Assembly: GCA_026225945.1 (NCBI GenBank) | Contig: JAMJFZ010000596.1 | Location: 2,560,001-2,624,000, forward strand | DNA length: 64,000 bases | Source of the DNA: Cricetomys ansorgei | Lineage: Eukaryota > Chordata > Mammalia > Rodentia > Nesomyidae | Reading direction: 5' to 3' | The notes under the pieces: generated by a model | Told to the model about the DNA's origin: nothing | The model's database searches: none | Seen by the model: the letters and a program-made list of their open reading frames with translations, nothing else | Shown here: one piece after another, positions 50,021-62,929 of the stretch | Position numbering within the stretch: the first letter of the stretch is position 1 | Layout of the letters: each line of letters starts with the position of its first letter | Made by a program: the position numbers and the translations under genes

Positions 50021-50819
50021 CACACTCTGCACAGCCTAGCCATAAGATACCCTCTTACTTCAGCAGTGTCTGCTTGCAGGGGGATGGGAGGAACAGAGGG
50101 TACACAGATTGGCTAAGAGTCACCAGGGCAATAGTGTGACTTAAGTTCCAAGGGCCTGACTGTCGCTGCCCAGTGGACTAACGGGTGGCTGCCGTTAGTC
50201 CCACTTTGGGAGCTGGGCGTAGTTCATGGCACCCAAAGCCAGCTCACAGTCTGAGCCTACACTTTCGTGTTTCTAGCCTAGTGACAGATGTTAGGGTCGA
50301 GATGTCCCAAAGCGTCTCTGAGTCGTTGTGTCTGGGCAAACGTCACCAGCAGAGACCCACTCAGCACTGCTGGGTAGGTCTACACAGGAGTTGTACACTC
50401 TGGAGTCTGGAGAGACAGGGCTCATCTGACTCACAGGGAGACAAGGGACTCAGCCCTCCAGACACTAGCTCTAGGGAAAGGCTCCCCTCCAGCTCCTCTG
50501 TGTACTGCCCGGTCACCCTACCAGGGCTTTCACACACATGTCCTGAGCTGGGGCTGGATTATCTGCACAGGAAGCTTGTGACTGGGCTGGGATCTGAATT
50601 CTAGCTGGAGCCCAAACAATTACTACCTTCCAGAACATTCCCATAGATACGAACCAGGGCTGAGGGAGGCACCAGCCCAGAGGCAAAGAGGAAAAGGAGA
50701 GGTGGAGGCTCAGGAAATCCTGATCATGCCAGACACTATCCGCACGGACTCGAAGCTATTTTAAGGCCAAGGCCAGGATGCAGCCCAGAATGGGTTTAAT
50801 GTTTGCGTTTGTTGTTGGC
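50021..50819. other. Intergenic, no recognised element
   Basis: Unique sequence. Confidence 0.4.
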
Positions 50820-50873
50820 TTTTAAAGCATATCTTGCATCTCTCTCTCTCTCTCTCTCTCCCTCTGTGTGTGG

Positions 50874-50907
<34 letters not shown>

Positions 50908-51166
50908 TGTGTACATGTATGCACCCAAAAGTAGAGGTCAGAGGTCAGCATTAGGAATCTTCCAGGTCTCTCACTGGGCCTAGAGCGCACTGGTTCCCAG
51001 GGCCGGCGGCCAGCAAGCCCTCTGGATCCTCTTGTTCCCACAGCACTGTGATTACAGCTGCGTGATCCAGGGCCCGGCTTCCCATGCAGGCGCTGGCAAT
51101 CCACACGCAGGTCCTCGTGCCTGTGTGGCAGGCACTCCTCTGACAAGCCATCTCCACCCTCATCAA
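50820..51166 (-). mobile_element. B4-type SINE with CT and GT arrays
   Basis: (CT)n then (GT)n at 50838-50905, followed by CAGGTCTCTCACTGGGCCTA and the end GACAAGCCATCTCCACCC. Confidence 0.65.
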
Positions 51167-51925
51167 CGCAGCCCTGGTGAAAACTGGGTCCTCCTAAATC
51201 AAGCCCTTGACGTTAAAAACCAGAACAAAACAACCCCCCACCCCACCCCAAGGAGAAGAGCAAACCTGCTTCAGCCTGGTGGAAGCCTCCTGTCCCAGAG
51301 TCCCACGATTCCTGCTCACCTGCTCCTTCCTTTCAATGTTCTGGAAAGTTCCAGACAGGGGACAGCACTGGGTCCAAGTCATTCCACACCTTACCCCGCA
51401 GCATGACCGGCCTGAGTCCTGTTCCCACATCCTCTGGGTGGTTTGGAGATTACAGCAGAGCCTCGGGGACAGAACTGGGGCGCTGGGCCACGAGCTGGGC
51501 CACACTCACTCAGGACACCAGTGCTCCCTGTTGGTCCTGAGTCCAGCCTGTGGGGTAGCCAGGGACACTGGAAAGCAGAGAACTTGGGACTCAGGGCCTG
51601 GCAGGAGGGGACTCATCCCCGCAGAGACATGTCTGGTTGTGGCACGGCCTTTGAGCACACCTGAGGTACAGCGGTGTGTGGGAGGAAGCGCAGGAGAATA
51701 TCTGGTCGGTGCTGGGATCCCGTTTATCTCCACAGTGACCTGCAGAGGGTTGATGAATATGCATTTCCCTGAGGTCCCCGAGCCTGAACTCCCTCAGGTG
51801 ACAAGGACTCTGTAACTCAGAGGATGTGGTGATGCACACTCTCCAGACTGGAGCTGGAAACACACAGAAACACATCGGTGCAGGGGAACTGAGGCGCTGC
51901 TAAATAGTAGGAGGAGGGATGGTAT
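51167..51925. other. Intergenic, no recognised element
   Basis: Unique sequence. Confidence 0.4.
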
Positions 51926-51929
51926 GTGG

Positions 51930-51941
51930 TAGAGTGTGTGT

Positions 51942-51987
<46 letters not shown>

Positions 51988-52127
51988 TGTGTGGTGTGTG
52001 TGTGTATGTGTGTGTGGTGTGTGTGTGTGTATGTGTGTGTGTGTATGTGTGTGTGTGGTGTGTGTGTGTGTGGTGTGTGTGTGTGTGGTGCAGTGTGTGT
52101 ATGTGTGTGTGTGTGTATGTGTGTGTG

Positions 52128-52173
<46 letters not shown>

Positions 52174-52472
52174 TGTGGTGCAGTGTGTGTGTGTGTATGT
52201 GTGTGTGTGGTGCAGTGTGTGTGTGTGTATGTGTGTGTTTGTGTGTGTATATGTGTGTTTGCACGTGTGTATGTGTGTGTGTGTATGTGTGTGTGGTGTG
52301 TGTGTGTGTATGTGTGTGTGTGGTGCAGTGTGTGTATGTGTGTGTGTGTGTATGTGTGTGTGTGGTGCAGTGTGTGTGTGTATGTGCAGTGTGTGTGTAT
52401 ATGTGTGTGTTTGTGTGTGTATATGTGTGTTTGCACGTGTGTATGTGTGTGTGTGTATGTGTGTGTGTTAAA
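51930..52472. repeat. Compound GT array with higher-order repeats
   Basis: (GT)n broken by TATG, GGTG and GTGCAGTG. Blocks near 52200-52290 recur near 52360-52460 (GTATATGTGTGTTTGCACGT). It generates long spurious frames. Confidence 0.97.
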
Positions 52473-53721
52473 CATAAAAGAAAAAACTCAGGTTCCTTAA
52501 GTAGTTTTTATTTAAAGTTCCAGAAGACCGGGAACAGCAGGGCCTCCAGCTGGGACTCTGTGTCCGGAATGTCTGACAGCAGTGACTCAGGACGCTGTTC
52601 TTGACCATGTTTTCTGTGACCACAGCCCTTTCTATGTTGGTGGACAGGTGCGTCTACCCCCACCCCACTCCATGAGGCCCTGACCTTTACCCCCAGCAAG
52701 CTGAACACATTTCTCTTGTTCAAGTCTGATGAGATCTGGGTGATTTCTGGGTTTGCACTCAGTGACTCTAACCCAAAGGCCCCAATTTGTTCCCCAGGGT
52801 CTTGGAGACGAGAAGGCCTGAGGGAAGCAGAGGTCGTGAACAAACTTTCCAGATGGCACAAACACAGAGTACAGACTGGAGCAGGCCATTGGAAGCCTAC
52901 ATATGCCGGCTGGTGTGGTGAAGCCAGGGTGCACACCCACAAGCCCAAGGAGTCTTTCCTCCTGACAACTCACTCTGGGTCCTCCTCATGGTGACACAGC
53001 CAGGACCACCGGCGTGAGCCCCCTCAGGGCACCCATTTCCCTCCGGCTCATATCTCTACTCAGGGATAGGCTGTCCAACTCCCTCAGAGAGAGGGTATGA
53101 GCCAGAAATCTCCTTTTGGTCCTTAGCAAGCTTGCTTTTGCTTCTGACAGGACCTCATGGCCACCTCTGTCCTAAATGGAGACCAGACCTGGCTCCCACA
53201 GGGCATTAGCTGGGGAGTAAGGTCAGTAGGTGCCTTTGAGGAGGGGTGGGCCCAGCACACCCACTGCCTACATTCGGAGTAAATCTGCTTTGAGCTGGGC
53301 TTGAGTCCGACTCCCCCACATGTGCTCACATCTTCCAGGTGTGTCTTTCCAACATCTCCTTGGAACAGACCGCTGGCCTCAGCTGAGACCAAGTTGGACC
53401 CTCCAGGGCAGTGGCCAGAGCCAGTCAGTTCCATGGGCTGAATAAGTCCCGTGCTCTCCACCCGGGGCAGAAGGGAAAACAACTCCAGACATCAGAGAGT
53501 GAAGAGAGGTGATAGAAAGAGGGAAGGAACTGCTGCTTCCGTTGCCATGGGAACAAGGTGCAGGGGGGAAGTCTAAGGAAGGTGCAAACAGTGCTTGCCA
53601 CTGGCTCCTCTAGGCCAGGGCTACCCAAGCAGCCTGTTAGAAACGTGGGGAGCTTTGTGAGGACACTCTGATTCCTGTTCCCTGGCTTGGTATTGGCGCT
53701 TCGTGGAATGTCCAAGGTCAG
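52473..53721. other. Intergenic, with one 146-codon minus-strand frame
   Basis: A minus-strand frame at 52948-52508 ends in TAA that overlaps an AATAAA. No homology is recognised and no splice context is clear. The rest is unique. Confidence 0.35.
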
Positions 53722-53910
53722 GGATAGAGATAGCCCCAGCATTAGGGCGCAGGCTTGCTTGCAAACACGAGGCCCTGAATTCAGTCCTCAGGAGCCACAC
53801 AAAAGCTGAGCACTCTGTAACCCCAGCACTGGGGAGGCAGAGACAGGCCAGTCCTTAGGGTTCACTGGCCACCCAGCCTAGACTGCTTGGTGGGTTCCAG
53901 ACCAGTGAGA
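53722..53910 (+). mobile_element. B4-type SINE
   Basis: ID-like head (AGCATTAGGGCGCAGGCTTG) joined to a B1-like half with GTAACCCCAGCACTGGGGAG and GTGAGAGATCCTGCCTC. Confidence 0.65.
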
Positions 53911-56430
53911 GATCCTGCCTCAGAGGAAAGGCAGACAGTGCCTGAGGGAAGACACTTGAGGTTCCCCTCTGGGTTTCACATGCATGAACACAGACACACG
54001 TGCAAACACTCAGGTATGCGTGTACACACAACACACACACACACACACCTCCCAGTGATTCTAGCATGCAGCCAAGTTTGACAATGGTCCCTTCAAAGGC
54101 ACACTTTCTCATGCATGCTGATTTACCAGAGAACCATCGAAAATGCAAGCTTCTAATTCGACAGCCCTGGGATCATGTGCAGGAATATCCATCTAACTGG
54201 TTTCCCATGATGCCGGAGGCTCCAGAGACGTACTCCGAGAAGCTGGATATTAAGCCGTACAATTTGACACCTGAGGTAGAATTAAAGAGCTGAGTTGCAG
54301 AGGTGGATACTGAAGCCTAGGGAAGCCATGGCATCTGAGGAACAGCTGCAGCTTCTTTGCACCCTCTCCTCAGCCCTGCGTGTGGAAGCGGGGTGCAGTC
54401 CTTCCCACACAGTGGTTTATGTTTGGCCAGTGGGAGACCCAGGTGCTCAGGTTTGTGAAATATGTCACGGTTAAGGAAGACCTGTGCTCCCTCAGTTAGG
54501 AGCCACGGGGCTCCCTCTGGAGCCCAGGAAGACTATTTGGGCCCCTCCCACCTGTTCCAGTAGCATCTGCCATCTGCGTAGACTCAAGGAAGGAGGGAGG
54601 CAGGGCCTTCACCCCCCGAATGACTGAGGAAAGGACACCAGACCTCAGTGGAGTGCCATCTCCCTGTGAGCTAAGCCTGGATGTGGAGTCCTGAACCATA
54701 AAAGTCCACAACTTTCCTCATCTCAGACAAGGTGACTCCCTGGGGCCCACAGCCGCCCTGGGCTCTGGGAGCCACGGCTGCACTCTGTACTTGGCCTGCA
54801 GGCACTGCTGCTCCCAGGAGGTGAGTCCTCTTTCTCCTGGCTCAAGATCACATCCTAGGAGAGTCAAGGTGACCAGTTCGGTTCAAATGCCCTTTCATCT
54901 CATGGACCAGGTACCAACCATGGGTGAGGTTTCTTTGGGTGACCTTTCACACAGCTGGTGTCTCCGCTACACACCCAGGCCAGGCAGGCTGCACAGTGAC
55001 AGATCTGGTCACACCCCAGGAGCTGGCTTAGGCAAAGACTTGGCAGTCACAGCAACATTCCAGGCAAACTGAGGAGCAGGTGGCTTTGCTTGCCTAGTGT
55101 GGGCTCAGTGGCCCCTGCCAAGTCCCACTGGTCCCCTTGGCCACCTACTCTTGGCTAGTCCTTTGTTAGGTGTGATAAACATGTGCCTAGGAAATGTTCC
55201 GTGACAAATGTGGATCCCACATCTTAAAGGGAGGAAGATGCTGTGGGGTGGAGTTTCAGACCTGTCATACATGCCATTTGTTTGCTGTTGGCCCTGGAGA
55301 AAGTGCCTGCAAACGGCTGTGAGTTGCTGTTCTAGCCTAGCAAATCACCTGGATTCTGAAAACAAACAGGAACGTGTCTGTGAAGCCTTTGACCTGTGAC
55401 CTTGCACATCTGAGGTCCCTAACCCCAAGGAAAAGAATGTGGCAAGTACTCCGACCGGTGTCACGTCCTGGAGCACTGAGCGTGGTGGCACCAAGCAGTA
55501 ACTGGTCCCGCAAGAGTGACCACCCACTTCCCAGCAGCCTGTAACAGGCCAGTGACACAGTAAACTCCCCAGGAGATGCTGACTAAGCTAGGAGACCATC
55601 TTGTCATCAGGCAGGTAAGCGGGACCAAGTTAGGGGGGATGACTGGAAGGTAGGTCTGTGGCTTTGCAGCCACACCGTGTGGGCACATATCCTGGCTACA
55701 CCACTTTCTGGCTAAGTGATCTTCACCTTGGAGTCACCTGACTTCTCTATCTCAGTTTCCCCACTGGGGTAATAACAGTCCTGGGATAAGGAGGTTCTGA
55801 AAACAGGCCCTGCCCATTGTAAATGTGTGCTACCAACCTCACCTCAGAGCAGGCTGGGCTTGGAGCTCAACAGCAGCCTGCTCCCATCACCCACCTGTGC
55901 GCGGTACAGGCTGTCCTATCAGTCTGGGGAAGGCACATGCCAGTTCTCTGAGGTTTGGCCCTGAATTCAGCTTAATCCCCTTGCCTTGACCACGCCACCC
56001 CTCCCAGCTGTTGGCACTGGGGAGCTGTGTGGTTCTGTAAGTCTCCCTGGGACTCGTGCCGTGACCTTGCTCCCTGACCATGTCTGCCCTTGACGACCTT
56101 GCAACTTTGCACACCAACACAGTGTTTTACAACAAATTCGTATCTCAACCCCAGCTTCTCTCCAAACCCCTGCCGAGCCTTCCTGATCACCTGCTTGGCT
56201 ACACACCACCTTACACTTGATGTTTTAAAACTGACTTCTGCTCTGACTTCCCAAGTCTCTCCCGTCACAGAAAGCCGTGCCTCCAGCCTCAGGGTGCCTC
56301 GGGGCTGTGCAGCTCTGAGTGGTCTCTGGTCTTTCTCTCTTGTCTCACATTCCCTCCAGGGAAGCCGTAGCTGTGGACGATGGTCTGTGATTGACAGCAT
56401 GTTACTCTGATGATTTGTTGATTTTAAGAT
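53911..56430. other. Intergenic, mostly unique
   Basis: A short (CA)n lies at 54028-54050. No exon is recognised. Confidence 0.4.
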
Positions 56431-56439
56431 GATGCAAAT

Positions 56440-56635
56440 ATGCTACATGTCCAGAAAAAACCATACTTTGAATTTTGAATTTAAGCGTTTTCCTGGACTA
56501 GCTGTAATAAAATATGGTGTTAAGTGCTCTCACACAATGCTGACCAGCAACTGGAAGTTCCCTGAAAGTCACATGATCACGAGGAGACCCGTGCTCCCAG
56601 TAGACTGTCGCCGAGTTACGGTGTTCTAAAGGCCA
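56440..56635. mobile_element. Possible ancient DNA-transposon (MER2/Tigger-like) remnant
   Basis: CACAATGCTGACCAGCAACT and AAAGTCACATGATCACGAGG resemble the internal part of MER2-type elements. Tentative. Confidence 0.3.
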
Positions 56636-57355
56636 GATGGTTGGACTTAAGATATTTCCAATGCACAGTGGCTTTATTGCAAGCAAATGCCCCACGCTCT
56701 CCCTCCCCCAACTCCCGGAGTCATCACCCCCACCCAGGTTATTACAATGGCCTCCGATCAGATCCCCTGCTGCCATCTTGATTCAAGTCATGGCTTAGCT
56801 GGAACTGCCCAGTGCTTCCCTTCTTAGTTAGAGAACAGCTGATTTCTGTCAGGAGTCCTGAAGGCCCCATGTGATCAGACATCACAATCCCCCTCTCATC
56901 TCTGACCCCCGTTCTTTCTCGATGCCACTCCATCCCCCTGATGCTCCTGGAACACTCCAGGGCTTTCCCACATAGTGCTCCCTTTTACTTGGCTCTCCTC
57001 CCCAGTCTTTAGGTGGTTCAAGTCTCTCAGGCTGTTTGGTGAGCCCCTGGCCTCAACATAAATTAGACCCAGCTTCGTACCTGGAGGTCCTTCTCTGTGT
57101 TGTCTCTTGGGCTTGTCTCTAACTCTCATGCTACTGTTCTGAGTCTCCAGCCCGCGGAACCGGCTGGGCAAAGGCAAGGACAGGAGGCTGCCCCCAGGAG
57201 CACTGCTGCATCCCCAGCCCCTGGAAAGGAGCCTGAAGGAAGCATTCAGCAGAGAGTTGTTGAATGAGTGGGTGGACGACATAGACCTGTGAGGACGGCA
57301 CAGGCCAGGCCAGAGACCGATCGTCCTGTCAGCATCCTAACTGTTCCGTTGTCAC
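56636..57355. other. Intergenic, no recognised element
   Basis: Unique sequence. Confidence 0.4.
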
Positions 57356-57356
57356 A

Positions 57357-57855
57357 GGTACTGACACATACACACGCACACATACACATGCACACACGGA
57401 CACATGCACATGCACACACGCACACTGGTACATATACATGCACGCACACACACTGGTGCACATACACATACATGCACACATACACAGACATGCACGCACA
57501 CACACACACATACATGCAAACACACATACACACACACGCCGGTGCACACACACATACACACACACACGCATGCACACACGCACATATACACTCACACATA
57601 CACACGGACACACACACACACACACTGGTGCACACACACACGTGCACACGCACACATACACATACACATACACTCACACATACACACAGACACACACATG
57701 CACACACACACTGGTACACACGCACATACGCACACACACACATGCACATGCACACACACGTGCACACATATACTCACACATACACACGGACTCACACACA
57801 CACACACACACCGGTGCACACACATATACACACGCACACACAGGCATATGCACAT
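57357..57855. repeat. Compound CA array
   Basis: (CA)n with ACACTGGTGCACA and CATACA variants every 40-70 bases. It generates long His/Thr and Cys/Val frames. Confidence 0.97.
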
Positions 57856-58549
57856 ACTGCTGAACATACTGAATCAGAAGAGCCCAGGGTGGCCCTGAGC
57901 AGAGGAAGCCACTTCCTACAGTCAGAAAGGAGCCTGAGCATCTGAGCTAGGGCATCGTAGAAGCCAGACTCTAGATAGCTGAGTCACCACCCAGCCAAGG
58001 ACACGGCTCTGCCTCCACCTCTGTTAGCTCATGTGGTTCAGGAGAGGAAAATGGCCTGAAATGGAGAAATGTCCTCCAGAAGAGGGCTGCTGTCAGCGAG
58101 CGCGCGTGCCCCTGCTCTGCAAAGCTGCACCTCTCAGAACACGTCTGCAGACTGACAGGTGGATTTCACCATCTCTCTCCAGTAACTCTGAGTCCTGTCG
58201 ATCGTTCCTCCCAGCGCGGCTCGATAACAGCTCCCCAGGCGCTTCAGTGCCACCTAGGCGTGTGTGCGCTTGTTAGTAATGAATGCGCTACACCGGGGCT
58301 CACGGGGAGCCTGTGGGGGAGATGGGGAGCAAAGGCTGTGGTTGCTCTCTGTGGGTTAGGGCACTGTCCAGGCTGTCAAACAAGCGAGCAGGGAGGTGTC
58401 CAGAGGCCCTGTGTGTGAGGAGCGTCCCGAGGCACCCACTCCCTCACCGTAAGCTGCCCCTCTTCTGCCTCCCAGAGATGTCCATCCCTGCGGCCAACTT
58501 CCTCCCAGCACACCCTTTGCCTGCACCATGACCTCAGGCAAACCAGCAT
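57856..58549. other. Intergenic, no recognised element
   Basis: Unique sequence. Confidence 0.4.
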
Positions 58550-58740
58550 GAGTCCACTTCATGGGGGGGAGGTGAGCCTGTAACTCCAGCGCAGGGGCAG
58601 CTCTTAGGGAAAGAAGCCAATGCTCTGACTGGAGGATTGCTGGCTCACTGACCAACCAGAAAACCAACAGCGATCTCCAGGTTCAGTGAGAGACTGTTAA
58701 GGACATAAGGGCAGGGCACCCGGATCTGCCTCTGACCTCT
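58550..58740 (+). mobile_element. B4-type SINE giving rise to an array
   Basis: GAGCCTGTAACTCCAGCGCA, CCAGGTTCAGTGAGAGACTG and CCTCTGACCTCTGCAGATGC are SINE 3'-half sequence that runs directly into the minisatellite. Confidence 0.6.
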
Positions 58741-59966
58741 GCAGATGCACAGGGCACACCTGACACCCCACACACACATGCACACCATACTCCACACATG
58801 GGCACACCTGACCCCCCCCCCACACACATGCATACCACATACTCCACACATGGGCACACCTGAGCCCCCCCACATACACATGCACACCACATACTCCACA
58901 CATGGGCACACCTGACCCCCCCCCACACACATGCACACCACATACTCCACACATAGGCACACCTGACCCCCCCACATGCTCACCACATACTCCACACATG
59001 GGCACACATGACCCCCCCACATACACATATGGGCACACCTGACCCCTCCACACATACATGCACACCACATACTCCACACATGGGCACACATGACCCCCCC
59101 CACACACATGCACACCACATACTCCACACATGGGCACACATGACCCCCCCACACACACATGCACACCACATACTCCACACATGGGCACACCTGACCCCCC
59201 CACACACATGGGCACACCTGACCCCCCACACACACATGGGCGCACCTGACCCCCCCCCACACACATGCACACCATACTCCACACATGGGCACACCTGACC
59301 CCCCCCACATGCACACCACATACTCCACACATGGGCACACCTGACCCCCCCCCACACACATGGGCACACCTGACCCCCCACACACATGCACACCACATAC
59401 TCCACACATGGGCACACCTGACCCCCCCACACGCTCACCACATACTCCACACATGGGTACACCTGACCCCCCCCACACACATGGGCACACCTGACACCCC
59501 CCCACACATGGGCACACATGACCCCCCCACACACACATGGGCACACCTGACCCCCCACACACACATGGGCACACCTGACCCCCCCACACACACATGGGCA
59601 CACATGACCCCCCACACACACACATGGGCACACCTGACCCCCCCCCACATGCTCACCACATACTCCACACATGGGTACACCTGACCCCCCACACACACAT
59701 GGGCACACCTGACCCCCCCACACACATGGGCACACATGACCCCCCTACACACACACATGGGCACACCTGACCCCCCACACACACATGGGCACACCTGACC
59801 CCCACACACACACATGGGCACACATGACCCCCCCCCACACACACATGGGCACACCTGACCCCCCCCACATGCTCTCCACATACTCCACACATGGGTACAC
59901 CTGACCCCCCACATACACATGGGCACACCTGACCCCCCCCACACATGCACACCACATACTCCACAC
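58741..59966. repeat. 1.2-kb minisatellite with two interleaved unit types
   Basis: The short unit is CACATGGGCACACCTGACCC plus a C tract and CACA. The long unit adds ATGCACACCACATACTCCA. The short motif recurs about 35 times, with variable C-tract length (5-9). Minus-strand Cys/Val-rich frames of up to 328 codons are artefacts. Confidence 0.97.
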
Positions 59967-60564
59967 AAATGCTAATTGAGTGAAATAAAGAAATCCACCC
60001 CCAAAAGACAAAGAACAGAGCCAGAGAGAAAGATGAGAAATCTCGCAGCAGAGGGGAAAGGCCACGCGTGATGGTGAGATGTGCTCGCTGCCATGACAAC
60101 CACAGTCATTCAGCTGCGGTGCACGGGTTTGGAGCCAATGATACCAATGGGCGCCTATTTCTCCAGCATGGCTGGCACCCCTGAGGCGGAAGAAGCCACA
60201 GAGCAGAGGTCTTAGGGGCTCCACTTGTTACCAGCCAGAGAAGTGAAACGCCAGGCAGGGCTTGGCCTTTCTTTTCCCCAAAGTGTCCTCAACTCTGACA
60301 CTCCCTTCAGCTCTGTTTTGTGTGTGGCTCTTTGTCTCTCATAACACGTTTGAATCAGGACCACTGAGACTAACCAGGACCCAGGAAAGGAGGCTCAGTG
60401 GCCGGGAGCTCGACCTCTGCCTCTAGGGAAGGACAGAGCTGAGGCCAACACCAGGTAGTGCTGGGCCTGGGGGCTCCTTGTAAATACATTAGCCAGGTCA
60501 TGTCTGAGGACGAGCCGAATGGGCCTGGTGCTGAACTCAAATCGAAGTCAGTGACCAGCAGGGC
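59967..60564. other. Intergenic, no recognised element
   Basis: Unique sequence. Confidence 0.4.
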
Positions 60565-60890
60565 AGGTAGGCGGAGCTGCTGGTGTGGCCAACCTTCTGA
60601 CACTCCAGAACATTATCGGGAGGCAAAGCACTTTCCATGCAGACCCGGTGACCTGAGAGAACCAACTCCACAATCTGTGCTCCGATCCCCACGTGCACAC
60701 GTGGTGCACACGTGAACACATCTCCACAAGCTGTGCTCCGATCCCCACGTGCACATGTGGCGCACACGTGAACGCATCTCCACAAGCTGTGCTCTGAGCT
60801 CCACCTGCACACGTGGCGCATGGTGTGTGCCGTATGAATGCATACACCCACACAACAGTGGTAAACATTTTAAAATAAAAAAGTAAAGCA
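60565..60890 (+). mobile_element. B3-family SINE with an internal 56-bp triplication
   Basis: SINE-like sequence through AGCACTTTCCATGCAG. Three copies of a 56-bp unit start at 60668, 60724 and 60780, and a TTTTAAAATAAAAAAG tail follows. Confidence 0.7.
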
Positions 60891-61364
60891 GAGCCCATCA
60901 TCTACCGTCTACAACGTTCCTGCTGGAGAATCACGCGGTTGAATTACACAAGAGCGGCTGAGTTGGAGAAGTTAGCTTACGGGCACAGGCGCAGTGCTCT
61001 GTCTGAGAGCGCTGCATGCTTCACATGGCCTGGACCGCCTTTGAGGGAGGCTGGCCGCCATCTCCAAAGTGCTGAGGGCAGGAGCAGGCAGCACAGCACA
61101 AGACCCTGCTTGCTGCTTCAGCTTGGGATGGCCGCCGCCCCTGCAGGCCCCATCTCCATTTCTCTCTGGGCGTTAGGCTGACAAAGGAAGACGAGGAGGA
61201 CTGAGTGAGTTCTGCCCTCCACACTGTGTCTGCCCTTCTCTCCTCGCAGGGCTCTGACACTCCTGCGTTCCACTAACGACTACGTTACCAACTATGAGAG
61301 GTGTTAAAGCACGAAGATGACGCCCAGCTGTCACAGGTAAAGTCCTTTCAGAGAACCCGTCTTC
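60891..61364. other. Intergenic, no recognised element
   Basis: Unique sequence. Confidence 0.4.
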
Positions 61365-61525
61365 AGAGGCTGGGGCGCAGCTCAGCAGGGAAGCATCAAG
61401 TGCTCTTACAGAAGACGGATTTGGTTGCCAACACCCACACTGGGAGACTCATAACCGCCTGTTCTGCAGCTGCAGGGGACCGGAGTTCACATCCATCCAC
61501 ACATACACACACAGAAAAGTAAGAG
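61365..61525 (+). mobile_element. B3-family SINE
   Basis: GAGGCTGGGGCGCAGCTCAG, CCAACACCCACACTGGGAGA and a CACACACAGAAAAGTAAG tail. Confidence 0.65.
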
Positions 61526-62314
61526 AGACCCACCACGGCACCGGCTCACACTCTGGCAAACACAGGGCCCGGTCCACCGTCAGGTGAATTGGTGAGTTCC
61601 GGCCTGTGACCACACAACGCAGCCTGATTCAGGTTTGTGTGGAATCGAAGAGAAGCGATTTCCCACCCAGGATTGTTCCTCTCAGCCCTGGCAGTGTTCG
61701 GAAGGCAAAGGGGAAATGAAGGCTGAATGTATTCACAGGCAGGAGCTTCAAAGGGCACACGCATCAGGAGTGCAGATAGAACTTCAAGACGTAAACCCCA
61801 CCTAGCATTTTATATGTTCAAAAAGAATCGCAAGAAACTATCCAAAAAGAATAAATTCACTTTTATTTCCACTTAAATGCCTCAAAGCATTTAAAAGTCT
61901 AAGGGTCTGGACTCCTCTGCTGCCGTTTGGTCGGCTGGGCTCCCATTCTCCCTCCAGATTCTTCTCTCTTGTTAAGAGTCACTTTCCATGGCGATGGGGT
62001 TGGCACTGCACTTCCCGAGTGACAGTCGCCATGGAGTTTTATTTGCATCAAGATAAAAGTCGAATGTTTACATCCAAGTAGCTCACAGAGTTACCATACC
62101 ACCACATGGATCTAAAACAAACAAAAACTGGCTCTAAAACAAACGCTATTGAGAAAGTTTGGCAGGTTCCTTGAACTGCATGTATGTACCTACCAGATGG
62201 CCAGCCTTCCATCCACAGGTATGGATCCAAGAAAACAGAGAGCATATGCCCGTATACAAACTTTTACACGGATGTATACGGCCACTTGTTTGTAATTGCC
62301 CTAAACTGGAAACT
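61526..62314. other. Intergenic, no recognised element
   Basis: Unique, AT-rich near 61800-61900. Confidence 0.4.
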
Positions 62315-62530
62315 ACCCTCCTGGCAATCCTCCTGCCTCAGCCTCCTGAATGCTGAGATTATAGGTGTATGTTATCACACCTGGCTCATTTTAACACAAT
62401 CAGTGCCAACACACACACACACAGACACACACACACACACTGCAGTCTCTCATTTGTTTGCTTTTTTTTTTTTTTTAACAAAGGCTGGCTGTGTAGCCAG
62501 ACTTTACCTCATACTGTGATCCCCCAGCCT
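62315..62530 (-). mobile_element. B1-type SINE, interrupted by CA and T tracts
   Basis: CCTCCTGCCTCAGCCTCCTG, TGCTGAGATTATAGGTGTAT, then (CA)n and a T tract, then GGCTGGCTGTGTAGCCAG. Confidence 0.6.
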
Positions 62531-62544
62531 TAGTCTTTTGTTTT

Positions 62545-62905
62545 AAAACAATATTTTTACTTGTGTGTACTGCGTGTGTCTGCGAGAGAGTGGTTATCAG
62601 TATGTATTTGTGTGTACTGCGCGTGTCTGCGAGAGTGGTTATCAGTATGTATTTGTGTGTACTGCGCGTGTCTGCGAGAGTGGTTATCAGTATGTATTTG
62701 TGTGTACTGCGCGTGTCTGCGAGAGTGGTTATCAGTATGTATTTGTGTGTACTGCGCGTGTCTGCGAGAGTGGTTATCACTATGTATCTATGGGTGTCTG
62801 AGGCAGCTTGGAAGGGCATCAGATCCCCTGGGTGGGTGCTGGGGACAAAGCCCAGGTCCTCTGGAAGAGCAGAAAGTGCTCTTACTGGTGGACCCATTCC
62901 TCAAG
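62545..62905 (-). mobile_element. B3-family SINE containing a 45-bp minisatellite
   Basis: Five copies (about 62564, then 62611, 62656, 62701 and 62746) of TGTGTACTGCGCGTGTCTGC plus GAGAGTGGTTATC and flank, followed by the SINE end CTCTGGAAGAGCAGAAAGTG. Confidence 0.8.
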
Positions 62906-62929
62906 GCCCATCTGACTAACTTTTTTTAA

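Noticed and set aside
51900..52604. Cys/Val and His/Thr frames of about 190-220 codons
   Set aside because: They are reading frames of the GT/CA array.
57246..57945. 225-codon His/Thr-rich frame
   Set aside because: It is translation of the CA array.
58645..59968. Cys/Val/Gly-rich minus-strand frames of up to 328 codons
   Set aside because: They are translations of the 58.7-59.97 kb minisatellite with no start context or splice signals.
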